DNA from: Acidimicrobiales bacterium
Lineage (GTDB): Bacteria > Actinomycetota > Acidimicrobiia > Acidimicrobiales > SHLQ01
Length of the DNA stretch: 32,387 nucleotides
Reading direction: 5' to 3'
Assembly: GCA_004282895.1 (NCBI GenBank)
Contig: SHLQ01000013.1
Coordinates: forward strand, 1-32,387
Below the pieces are notes generated by a model. That model was not told the origin of the DNA, did no database searches, and saw only the letters and a program-made list of their open reading frames with translations. Numbering within the stretch: the stretch's first letter is position 1; the number at the start of each line of letters is the position of its first letter. A program made the translations under genes and the position numbers. Shown here piece by piece: positions 17,000 to 24,803 of this stretch.

Positions 17000-18856
17000 A
17001 TGAGCACAATTCGACTTACGACTTCGCAGGCGATTGTTCGGTATCTGGTCGCGCAAAAGTCGGTGCAGAGTGATGGGTCTGTGGCGCCGTTGTTTGGTGG
17101 GGTGTACGGCATCTTCGGGCATGGCAATGTGACGTCGCTTGGGCATGCGTTGGAGCGGGCCAAGGACGAGCTGCCGACCTTTCGTGGGCAGACGGAGGAG
17201 GGCATGGCCCTTGCCGGGGTTGCCTACGCGAAGGCGAAGCGTCGGCGTCAGATCATGGTTGCCACAAGCTCGGTTGGGCCCGGCGCAACCAACATGGTGA
17301 CTGCTGCGGGGGTCGCCCACAGCAATCGGTTGCCGCTGCTGCTGATCAGCGGCGATACCTTCACCAGCAGGATCCCGGATCCGGTGCTGCAACAGGTTGA
17401 ACACTTCAACGACCCGACTCAGACGGTGAACGACAGCTTTCGTGCCGTCAGCCGGTACTGGGATCGCATCACCCGACCGGAACAGCTGACGAGTTCGTTG
17501 CCGCATGCGATCCACACCATGCTCGACCCCGGAGATTGTGGTCCGGCCTTCATCGGCCTTCCCCAGGATGTTGGCGCGGAGGCGTGGGACTTCCCCGAAG
17601 CCTTCTTCGGCGAAACGGTCCACGACATCGCCCGGCCCCGCGCAGACCGGGCGCAGCTCGAGCGGACCGTGGCCCTGCTGCGTTCGGCGGAGAAGCCGCT
17701 CATCGTCGCCGGCGGGGGAGTGCACTACTCGCTGGCCGAACCGGAGCTGGCTGCGTTCGCCACTGCGCACAACATCCCTGTCGTCGAGACCGTCGCCGGC
17801 AAAGCGTGCCTCGAATGGGACCACCCGATGTATGGCGGCCCGATCGGCGTCACCGGCGGCACGTCCGCCAACGCACTCGCCGGTGAGGCAGATGTCGTGT
17901 TGGCCGTGGGTACCCGCCTGCTCGACTTCACGACCGGTTCGTGGACGGTGTTCAAGAACGACGCAGTGAAGATCATCTCGCTCAACACCGCCCGGTTCGA
18001 TGCCACCAAGCGTCAATCGGTTGCTCTGGTCGGCGATGCGAAGGTGACGCTCAACGAGATGACGTCCGCTCTCGGCGACCACCAGGCGTCGGAGGCGTGG
18101 TCGACCACGTTGGCGACCGAGATCGCACAACACAACGCCTATATCGACAAGATCGCGGCAAAGGAGTCGACCAGCGATTCCGGGTTGCCCACGTATGCCC
18201 AGGTGGTCGGCGCCGTCGACCGGATGGCCGATGAGAACACGTTCGCGCTCGCCGCTGCCGGTGGCTTTCCCGGTGAGGTGAACAACGGCTGGCGGGCCAA
18301 ACACCTGAACAGCTTCGATTGTGAATACGGCTACAGCTGCATGGGCTACGAGATCAGCGGCGGTTGGGGCGCCGCGATGGCCATGCCCGACAAGGACGTC
18401 GTCGTCTTCTGTGGCGACGGGTCCTACATGATGCTGAACAGCGACATCTACAGCTCGGTCCTTCACGGCCACAAGATGACCGTGATCGTCTGCGACAACG
18501 GCGGTTTCGCCGTCATCAACCGCCTCCAGACCGGAATGGGTGGCGAGCCGTACAACAACCTGATCAAGGACAACCCGACCGTCGTCAATCCCGTGCCCGT
18601 CGACTTCGCGAAACACGCGGAGGCCATGGGCGCCATCAGCGAAACCGTGACGAGCATCGACGAGCTCGAAGCCGCGCTGGCGCGATCCAAGTCCGCCGAC
18701 CGTACCTGCGTGATCGCACTTGTCACCGATGCCTACAGCTGGACCGAGGGCGGCTCGTTCTGGGAAGTCGGCGTTCCTGAAGTCAGCGAGCTCGACTCGG
18801 TTCTGCAAGCCAAGGCAGACATGGTCGATGGCAAGAAGGAGCAGCGCATTCTGTGA
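17000..18856 (+). CDS. iolD: 3D-(3,5/4)-trihydroxycyclohexane-1,2-dione hydrolase IolD
   Basis: It is a 618-residue ThDP-dependent enzyme that opens the cyclohexanedione ring to 5-deoxyglucuronate, the defining step of inositol catabolism. The N-terminal ThDP Glu is in FRGQTEEGMALAG. The central domain has the PLIVAGGGVHYS stretch, and the Mg/ThDP motif begins GDGSYMMLNSDIYSS at residue 472 and ends at CDNGGFAVINRL. Length and motifs match IolD rather than acetolactate synthase. The ATG at 17000 follows GGAGG (16990-16994) with a five-base spacer; an in-frame TTG at 16988 lies within the ribosome binding site. The palindromic repeats end ten bases before the start. Its first 250 bases use more GGG, TTG and GTT/GGT codons than the rest. 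It overlaps the next gene by GTGA. Confidence 0.95.
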   Translation: MSTIRLTTSQAIVRYLVAQKSVQSDGSVAPLFGGVYGIFGHGNVTSLGHALERAKDELPTFRGQTEEGMALAGVAYAKAKRRRQIMVATSSVGPGATNMVTAAGVAHSNRLPLLLISGDTFTSRIPDPVLQQVEHFNDPTQTVNDSFRAVSRYWDRITRPEQLTSSLPHAIHTMLDPGDCGPAFIGLPQDVGAEAWDFPEAFFGETVHDIARPRADRAQLERTVALLRSAEKPLIVAGGGVHYSLAEPELAAFATAHNIPVVETVAGKACLEWDHPMYGGPIGVTGGTSANALAGEADVVLAVGTRLLDFTTGSWTVFKNDAVKIISLNTARFDATKRQSVALVGDAKVTLNEMTSALGDHQASEAWSTTLATEIAQHNAYIDKIAAKESTSDSGLPTYAQVVGAVDRMADENTFALAAAGGFPGEVNNGWRAKHLNSFDCEYGYSCMGYEISGGWGAAMAMPDKDVVVFCGDGSYMMLNSDIYSSVLHGHKMTVIVCDNGGFAVINRLQTGMGGEPYNNLIKDNPTVVNPVPVDFAKHAEAMGAISETVTSIDELEAALARSKSADRTCVIALVTDAYSWTEGGSFWEVGVPEVSELDSVLQAKADMVDGKKEQRIL

Positions 18857-19806
18857 AACGCGTGGCAGTGATCGGTGCAGGAGGTATGGGTCGCTTCCAC
18901 GCGGAAACGCTGATCGGCCTCCCCGGCGTCGAACTCGCCGCAATCGCCGATCCGTTTCCCCATCCGGACCTCGATCGCCTAGCCGTACCGGTCACGACCG
19001 ATGTACACGCATGCGCATCGGAAGGCTGGGACGGTGTGGTGATTGCCTCGCCCGACCAAACCCATGCCGCGCTCACCCTCACTGCGCTCGATGCCGGCAG
19101 TCGGGTCTTGTGTGAGAAGCCGCTGTCGCATGACCTGGCCGGTGCCAGAGCGGTGATCGCCAAGGAAGTCGAGCTCGGCGAACGTCGGGTGCAGGTGGGT
19201 TTCATGCGCGAGGTCGATCCGGCCCACGCCGCCTTCGCGGAAGCGCTGCCCGACCTCGGCGAGCTGCACTACCTGCGGTGCACCCATCGAAACACGAATG
19301 CCGAAGCGCGCTCACCGGAGACCGTGGTCGTGCAATCACTCATTCACGACATCCACACCGTGCATTGGTTGGGCGCGACCGTGGTCGATGTGGACGCGCG
19401 CACGATCCCTCGCCCGGGTGGGCTCATGCACGTCTTGTTGGTGTTGCGCCTTGCGTCCGGCGCCACCGCCACCGTCGAGTTCAGCGACGAAACCTATGCC
19501 TATGAGGTGGAGGTTGAGGCCACCGCGGCTCGGGGCATGATCACAACCTCCGCGCCGGCTCGGCCACGCCTGCGGATCGATGGCGACCACCGAACACCCA
19601 TCGGCGACGACTGGTTCGGGTGGTTTGCTGACGCGTATCGAGTGCAGGATCGCCTATGGGTCGAGTCCCTGCACGGGGATGCAATGGGGCCCACCGCCGC
19701 GGACGGGTTGCGGGCGCAGCTGGTGGCGGAGGCCGCACTTGCTTCCATCGCCTCGGGCGGTCCCGTCGATGTTGCGTCATACGATCCGCCGGAGTTGTAC
19801 CGATGA
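18853..19806 (+). CDS. GFO/IDH/MocA oxidoreductase (dehydrogenase 2)
   Basis: It is a 317-residue NAD(P)-binding dehydrogenase of the inositol dehydrogenase family. The Rossmann motif is VAVIGAGGMGRFHAE and the EKP motif is LCEKPLSHD. The active-site region SLIHDIHTVHWLG carries the His/Asp pair. It is shorter than the other two family members here and its C-terminal sheet is diverged, so a different substrate or stereospecificity is likely. The start is GTG, overlapping the iolD stop (GTGA). The stop overlaps the desaturase start (ATGA), so it is tightly coupled to the oxygenase. It might oxidise the product of that oxygenase, which is inference from position. Confidence 0.86.
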   Translation: MKRVAVIGAGGMGRFHAETLIGLPGVELAAIADPFPHPDLDRLAVPVTTDVHACASEGWDGVVIASPDQTHAALTLTALDAGSRVLCEKPLSHDLAGARAVIAKEVELGERRVQVGFMREVDPAHAAFAEALPDLGELHYLRCTHRNTNAEARSPETVVVQSLIHDIHTVHWLGATVVDVDARTIPRPGGLMHVLLVLRLASGATATVEFSDETYAYEVEVEATAARGMITTSAPARPRLRIDGDHRTPIGDDWFGWFADAYRVQDRLWVESLHGDAMGPTAADGLRAQLVAEAALASIASGGPVDVASYDPPELYR

Positions 19807-21215
19807 CCGCACTGGCCACACGTGATTACGCCCTGGACGGCACGGAGTCCCGTCGCGCGGTCGACCGGGGTCTCGCCGACGCCGAATGGTTCCAGGCCGA
19901 TATCGATCCGGCCACGTTGCGCGAGCTCACCGTTCGCCAGAATCTGCGGCCCGCCCTCGACATCATCCTGTGGCTCGCCCTGATCTTCGGGTTCGGCGCA
20001 CTCGCGTGGAGCCTCCGGGGCAGTTGGTGGGCGCTTCCCGCGTTCTTCGCGTATGGCGCGCTCGTCGGTGGATCCTCGGATGCCCGCTGGCACGAATGCG
20101 GCCACGGAACCGCCTTTCGCAGCCAGTGGCTGAACGACCTGATCTACTACCCGGCCAGCTTCATGCTCGCGAGGGAGGCGACCTACTGGCGTTGGTCGCA
20201 CTTCCGCCACCACACCGACACGATCATCGTCGGTCGGGATGCGGAGATCATCTTCCCTCGACAGCCATCGGTCGGCCGTCTCGTATGGATGTTCACCCAT
20301 ATCCAGGGCGGGTCCACGTTGATCTGGACCACGGTGAAACACGCCATGGGTCGGTCGGACGCCAACGTCGAGGTGCTTGTGCCCGAACAGGAGCGCGGGC
20401 GGGTCTTCTGGGAGGCCCGGGTCTACGTGCTGATCTGGACGGCAACGATCGTCTGGGCGATCGCGACCGCGTCGTTCTACCCGTTGCTTCTCATCGGCGG
20501 GCCGACGATCTACGGCGCCTGGCTGGTGCTCTTCTTCGGGGTGACCCAACATGCTGGGCTCAAAGAGGATGTGCTCGACCATCGCAAGTCGACCCGCACA
20601 GTGCTGATGAACCCGATCTTCCGGTTCCTGTATCTGAACATGAACTACCACATCGAACATCACATGTTTCCCGCCGTGCCGTACTACAACCTGCCGCGAC
20701 TGCACCGCGAGATTCGGGATCAGCTGCCTGAGCCGATGCCGAACACCGTGGCCACCTACAAGGAGATCGTCCACGCGTTTCGGATGCAGGCGCAGGATCC
20801 GACCTGGGAACTCCCACGCGAGATCCCGGATGCACCGGGACACCGAGGTCCGATCGTGCAGGGTTTCGAATGGGTGGGGGAGAAGGCGTTTGGTGACGGG
20901 TTCGACCTGGGACCGGCCGACCTTGCCGATGGCGAGATGCGTCCCGTGGAGATTGACGGCGTGTCTCGGTTGGTTGTTGCCGCCGAGGGCGAGATCTTCC
21001 TCGTCGATCGAGTCTGCACCCATGGCGACGCGGACCTGAGTGCGGGCATCGTGCTCGGCTGTGAACTGGAGTGTCCGAAGCACAATGGCCGATTCGATCT
21101 GCGCACCGGCGAGGGCACCCGCCGCCCGATCAAAGAGGCGTTGGCCACCTACGAGATTCGAATTCGCGCCGGTCGGATCGTCTTCGACCATCACCAAAAC
21201 GAAAGCAACTCATGA
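19803..21215 (+). CDS. Fatty-acid-desaturase-type membrane diiron oxygenase fused to a Rieske ferredoxin domain
   Basis: It is a 470-residue fusion. Residues about 50-330 are a desaturase/alkane-hydroxylase-type membrane enzyme with hydrophobic segments and the diiron His boxes HECGH (97-101), HFRHH (133-137) and HIEHH (283-287). Residues about 375-470 are a Rieske-type [2Fe-2S] ferredoxin with C405-x-H407 and C424-x2-H427 (ECPKH). The ferredoxin presumably feeds electrons to the diiron centre, needing only a reductase from elsewhere. Such enzymes desaturate, hydroxylate or oxidatively demethylate. ATGA overlaps on both sides place it inside the cyclitol operon, where no such enzyme belongs in the standard pathway. 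The start at 19803 overlaps the previous stop; longer frames upstream are noncoding. Substrate unknown. Confidence 0.88.
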   Translation: MTALATRDYALDGTESRRAVDRGLADAEWFQADIDPATLRELTVRQNLRPALDIILWLALIFGFGALAWSLRGSWWALPAFFAYGALVGGSSDARWHECGHGTAFRSQWLNDLIYYPASFMLAREATYWRWSHFRHHTDTIIVGRDAEIIFPRQPSVGRLVWMFTHIQGGSTLIWTTVKHAMGRSDANVEVLVPEQERGRVFWEARVYVLIWTATIVWAIATASFYPLLLIGGPTIYGAWLVLFFGVTQHAGLKEDVLDHRKSTRTVLMNPIFRFLYLNMNYHIEHHMFPAVPYYNLPRLHREIRDQLPEPMPNTVATYKEIVHAFRMQAQDPTWELPREIPDAPGHRGPIVQGFEWVGEKAFGDGFDLGPADLADGEMRPVEIDGVSRLVVAAEGEIFLVDRVCTHGDADLSAGIVLGCELECPKHNGRFDLRTGEGTRRPIKEALATYEIRIRAGRIVFDHHQNESNS

Positions 21216-22216
21216 CCACTCCAACCATCGCCGTGCTGGGTACCGGACGAATCGGCAAGATGCATGCCGAACTGATCGCCCGCCAAGTCCCGGGCCTGGA
21301 CCTTGACGCGGTCTACGACGTGTTCACCGAAGGAGCGCAGGCGGTTGCGGACGAGCTCGGTTGCCGACGGGCGGAGAGTATCGAGGAGGTCATGGCCAGC
21401 GATGTGGATGCCGTGGCGATCTGCTCGAGCACGGACACCCACGTGGATCTGGTGGTCGCCGCGGCCGAGGCCGGCAAGGCGATATTTCTGGAGAAGCCGG
21501 TGTCGCTGAATCTCGAGGAGGTTGATCGTGCCGTTGCGGCCGTGAAGTCGACGGGCGTTCCGATTCAGATTGGATTCAACCGCCGATTCGACGCCGCCCA
21601 CGCAGCCGTGAAACAGGCGGTTGCCGACGGGTCGGTCGGAGACGTGCACATGGTCAGGATTACCAGCCGGGACCCGGCCCCGCCTCCGATCGAGTACATC
21701 AACGTGTCGGGTGGGATCTTCTGCGACATGACGATTCACGACTTTGACATGGCCCGCTTCGTGACCGGGAGTGAAGTGGTCGAGGTGTATGCCAGGGGAG
21801 CGGTGCGGGTCGACCCGGCCATCGGTGAAGCCGGCGACGTCGACACTGCGGTGGTGATGATGACACACGAGAACGGAGCAATCACCACAATCGACAACAG
21901 CCGGCAAGCCGTCTACGGCTACGACCAGCGAGTCGAGGTGTTTGGGTCCGGCGGCATGGCGGTGTCGGAGAACCCGAGGGAACACACCACGGAGATTCAT
22001 ACCGCCGACGGCACGCGGCAACAGAACATCCCGTACTTCTTTCTCGAGCGGTACATCCCGAGTTACCTCGCCGAGTGGAGCGGGTTCCTGGACGGGCTCG
22101 CATCAGGCACGATGCCGGTCACGATCGAGGACGGCCGGGCGCCGCTCGTGATCGGACTGGCGGCCTGGAAGTCGGTACGTGAAGATCGCCCCGTGAAGAT
22201 CTCGGAGATCGGCTGA
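21212..22216 (+). CDS. iolG: myo-Inositol 2-dehydrogenase IolG
   Basis: It is a 334-residue member of the GFO/IDH/MocA family and the best match here to bona fide inositol dehydrogenase, which oxidises myo-inositol to 2-keto-myo-inositol with NAD+. The Rossmann motif is VLGTGRIGKMHAE, the EKP motif is FLEKPVSLN, and the active site has Lys of EKP with Asp/His in FCDMTIHDFDMARF. IolG-like signatures IGFNRRFDAAH, RDPAPPPIEYI and NSRQAVYGYDQRVEVFGS are all present. The ATG at 21212 overlaps the oxygenase stop (ATGA), and its stop shares a base with the SDR start (TGATG). Specificity for other inositol stereoisomers is possible. Confidence 0.91.
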   Translation: MTTPTIAVLGTGRIGKMHAELIARQVPGLDLDAVYDVFTEGAQAVADELGCRRAESIEEVMASDVDAVAICSSTDTHVDLVVAAAEAGKAIFLEKPVSLNLEEVDRAVAAVKSTGVPIQIGFNRRFDAAHAAVKQAVADGSVGDVHMVRITSRDPAPPPIEYINVSGGIFCDMTIHDFDMARFVTGSEVVEVYARGAVRVDPAIGEAGDVDTAVVMMTHENGAITTIDNSRQAVYGYDQRVEVFGSGGMAVSENPREHTTEIHTADGTRQQNIPYFFLERYIPSYLAEWSGFLDGLASGTMPVTIEDGRAPLVIGLAAWKSVREDRPVKISEIG

Positions 22217-23079
22217 TGGACCAAACGCTCAATCCTGCACAGCCGTACGGGTATGCATCGTTCGAGGGCAAGGTCGCCGTCATAACGGGTGGGACCCAGG
22301 GGCTCGGTTACGCGACCGCGGAACTGATGAAAGCGCGTGGTGCGGCAGGTCTCGTCCTGGTCGGTCGCACCGTCTCGAAGGGCGAGGCCGCGGCCGCGGC
22401 CTTGGACGGCGGTGGCTGCCGGGCCGTCTTCCATGCCGCCGACCTGCGCAATGATGCCGACGTTGCCGGAGTCATCGAGCGGGTCGATGCCGAATTCGGC
22501 ACCGTGCACGCGTTCGTGAACTGCGCTGCTGCCACCTGGCGTGGCACGGTGTGGAACACCACGGCCGAGATGTGGGACGAAATGCTAGGGATGAACGTCA
22601 AGATGCCCGCGTTGCTCGTTACCGGTCTGGCGCAGATCATGAAGCGCGAACATGTCGCGGGTGCGATGGTGCTGATCAGCTCCATCGCTCATCACGGCGG
22701 TAATGAGGTCCTGTGGCCCTACTCCACTGCCAAACATGCACTCGAAACACTCGTCAGAAGTGCGGCCTTCTCACTGATGCCCGAACACATTCGCATCAAT
22801 GCGGTCAATCCCGGCTGGATGGATACACCAGCCGAGCATGAGACGCAGCAGAGGTTTCACGACGCACCCGCGGACTGGCTCGTGGAGGCCGAGGCCAGCC
22901 AACCGTGGGGTCGCCTGCTCAAACCGCCCGAGGTTGCACGCAGCATCTGCTTCCTCGCATCCGACGAATCAGGGATGATGAGCGGAACATCCGTGGATCT
23001 CGATCAGACGATTCCTGGTACGGGTAACCTGCCTCGACCAGCCTCTGTCCCCGAGCACTACCCGTGGGAGAACCAATGA
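22216..23079 (+). CDS. Short-chain dehydrogenase/reductase
   Basis: It is a 287-residue classical SDR. The cofactor motif is ITGGTQGLG, the helix alpha-4 motif is VNCAAA in place of the usual NNAG, the catalytic Ser is in LISSIAHHGG and the catalytic pair is in YSTAK. INAVNPGWMDTP and a C-terminal SGTSVDLDQ complete the fold. The related enzymes oxidise sugars, cyclitols and their keto forms. It overlaps iolG by one base and iolB copy 2 by four, so it is part of the same translation chain and may interconvert an inositol or inosose stereoisomer. Its precise reaction is not determinable. Confidence 0.87.
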   Translation: MDQTLNPAQPYGYASFEGKVAVITGGTQGLGYATAELMKARGAAGLVLVGRTVSKGEAAAAALDGGGCRAVFHAADLRNDADVAGVIERVDAEFGTVHAFVNCAAATWRGTVWNTTAEMWDEMLGMNVKMPALLVTGLAQIMKREHVAGAMVLISSIAHHGGNEVLWPYSTAKHALETLVRSAAFSLMPEHIRINAVNPGWMDTPAEHETQQRFHDAPADWLVEAEASQPWGRLLKPPEVARSICFLASDESGMMSGTSVDLDQTIPGTGNLPRPASVPEHYPWENQ

Positions 23080-23918
23080 GCTCTGACCCCGTAGACATCG
23101 TTCGCAACACCGGCGGCCCCGGGGTGCGGGTTGAGATCACCCCGGAATCTGCCGGCTGGACGTATCTCAGCTTCTCTGTTGTTTCCCTTGGCGACGGTGA
23201 GTCCCACTCCGATGTTCGCGAAGGTCAGGAAACGGCCATCGTTCCGCTCGCCGGAAAGGCATCGATTACCGCCGGCGCCGAAACGTTCACGGTCAGCCGC
23301 GAGAGTGTGTTCACCGAGATGCCACACATCGTCTACGCACCTCCGGGCGCGCCCATGACGGTGGTCGCCGATGGTGGCTTCGAGTTCGCGATCGGCTCTG
23401 CGCCGGCCGAGGGCAAGTATCCCGTGCGTCTTATCGAGCCCTCCATGATGAAGAGCGAGGTGCGAGGAGGAGGCGCAGCACGCCGTCAGGTCAATCACGT
23501 GCTGGCTCCTCCGATCGACGCCGAGCGGCTGATCCTCTACGAGGTGTACGTGCCCCGCGGAACTTGGTCGGGGTGGGCTCCACATCGACATGACGGTGTC
23601 GAAGGATCGCCCTACCTCGAAGAGACCTACTTCTTCCGTCTGGACCCGGGTGATGGGTTCGCCATGCACCGCAACTGGGCGCCCGAGGACGATATGGACG
23701 AGATCCTGCTCGCCCATGATGGTGATGTTGCACTGGTGCCCAAGGGGTACCACTCGAGCGTCGCCTGTCCGAGCTCGCACATGATGTTCCTCAATTATCT
23801 CGCGGGTGAACTGGTCGACAAGGACCGCATCACCCCGCCGTGTTTCCACGAGGCCTATACCTGGATCCAAGACGATTGGGAGAAGGACAGCTGGACACTG
23901 CCCGTCACAGCACCATGA
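23076..23918 (+). CDS. IolB-like bicupin isomerase (copy 2)
   Basis: It is a 280-residue IolB/KduI-family paralogue of the gene at 13852. The metal-site residues are retained: two His in GWAPHRHDG, a Glu in YLEETYFFRL and a His in LVPKGYHSS. The rest is clearly diverged and about 26 residues shorter. Retention of the site argues for an active isomerase with a different or narrower substrate rather than a decaying copy. The ATG at 23076 overlaps the SDR stop (ATGA); an in-frame GTG at 23064 lies within the SDR. It overlaps the aldolase gene at its end. Confidence 0.85.
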   Translation: MSSDPVDIVRNTGGPGVRVEITPESAGWTYLSFSVVSLGDGESHSDVREGQETAIVPLAGKASITAGAETFTVSRESVFTEMPHIVYAPPGAPMTVVADGGFEFAIGSAPAEGKYPVRLIEPSMMKSEVRGGGAARRQVNHVLAPPIDAERLILYEVYVPRGTWSGWAPHRHDGVEGSPYLEETYFFRLDPGDGFAMHRNWAPEDDMDEILLAHDGDVALVPKGYHSSVACPSSHMMFLNYLAGELVDKDRITPPCFHEAYTWIQDDWEKDSWTLPVTAP

Positions 23919-24799
23919 TGCTCACCCCTGGCAAGGCCCGGGGACTCGACACCCTCACCACCGATGTCGGCGTCTTCGCGGTGTTGGCGATCGATCATCG
24001 AGACTCACTTCGCGCGGCTGTCCCGGGTGAACCGACCGATCCGGAGCTCACGGATTTCAAACTCGAGCTGCTGCGGATGATCGGAGATCGTGCCAGCGGC
24101 GTCATGCTCGAACCGGAGCTGAGTCTGCCACAGGCCATAACCACCGGGAGTCTCCCGGGAACCGTGGGCTTCATGGCGGCGCTCGAGGCTCAGGGATATC
24201 TCGATGATCCGTGGGCCGGCCCAACGATGATGCAGCCGGGGTGGACGGCGCTCGATGTGAAGAAGATGGGCGCCAGCGCGGCCAAGTTGTTGTTGCCGCT
24301 CAGCCCCGAACGGCCGGGCCACGCCGAACAGCAGGAGAAGATCGTCCGGGACAACGCGGCGTTGTGCACCGACCTCGATCTGGCGTTCCTCGTCGAACCC
24401 GTCGCCTTTGGGATGGAAGACGCCGTCCGACCCCCGACCGTGCTCGATGCGGCGCGTCGGCTCACGGGCACTGGTGTGGATGTGCTGAAGCTGGAGTTCC
24501 CGGGTGATCCTGCTCGTCCCGAGGAATGGGCCGCTGTGTGTGCCGCAATCACCGAGGCCGCAACGGTGCCATGGGTGCTGTTGTCCTCCGGTGTCAGCTT
24601 CGACACCTACGCTCAGCAGCTCCAGGTCGCCTTCGACAACGGTTGCTCCGGGTTCACCGGCGGCCGAGCGCTGTGGGGTGAGGCAGCCAAAGCGGATCGA
24701 TTTGGGCGGACGGCGATCATCCGTGACACCGTTGTTCCCCGCTTCGAGCAACTCCGTGATCTCGCCAACGACCGGGCCAGACCATGGCGCGAGGTCTGA
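23915..24799 (+). CDS. LacD/DUF2090-type class I aldolase, probable IolJ-role enzyme
   Basis: It is a 294-residue TIM-barrel aldolase related to tagatose-1,6-bisphosphate aldolase, sulfofructose-phosphate aldolase and the DUF2090 domain fused to many IolC kinases. VFAVLAIDHRDSLR is the family N-terminal signature. The Schiff-base Lys is expected at K192 in VDVLKLEFPGD, and SSGVSFDTYAQQLQ and GFTGGRALWGEA are the phosphate-site strands. In this context it would split the phosphorylated product of IolC into DHAP and malonate semialdehyde, the reaction of IolJ. It ends the plus-strand run, four bases from the convergent HAD gene. The start is ATG 23915 (ATGA overlap) or the adjacent ATG at 23918. 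Confidence 0.84.
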   Translation: MMLTPGKARGLDTLTTDVGVFAVLAIDHRDSLRAAVPGEPTDPELTDFKLELLRMIGDRASGVMLEPELSLPQAITTGSLPGTVGFMAALEAQGYLDDPWAGPTMMQPGWTALDVKKMGASAAKLLLPLSPERPGHAEQQEKIVRDNAALCTDLDLAFLVEPVAFGMEDAVRPPTVLDAARRLTGTGVDVLKLEFPGDPARPEEWAAVCAAITEAATVPWVLLSSGVSFDTYAQQLQVAFDNGCSGFTGGRALWGEAAKADRFGRTAIIRDTVVPRFEQLRDLANDRARPWREV

Positions 24800-24803
24800 C
24801 GCG

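Noticed and set aside
16961-18943. Long minus-strand open frame opposite iolD
   Set aside because: It is a shadow of iolD codon bias with no recognisable domain, running through the repeats at its end.
19656-19802. Upstream extension of the diiron oxygenase reading frame
   Set aside because: It overlaps the end of dehydrogenase 2 in another frame, is Gly/Arg-rich, and the ATGA overlap at 19803 is a better start.
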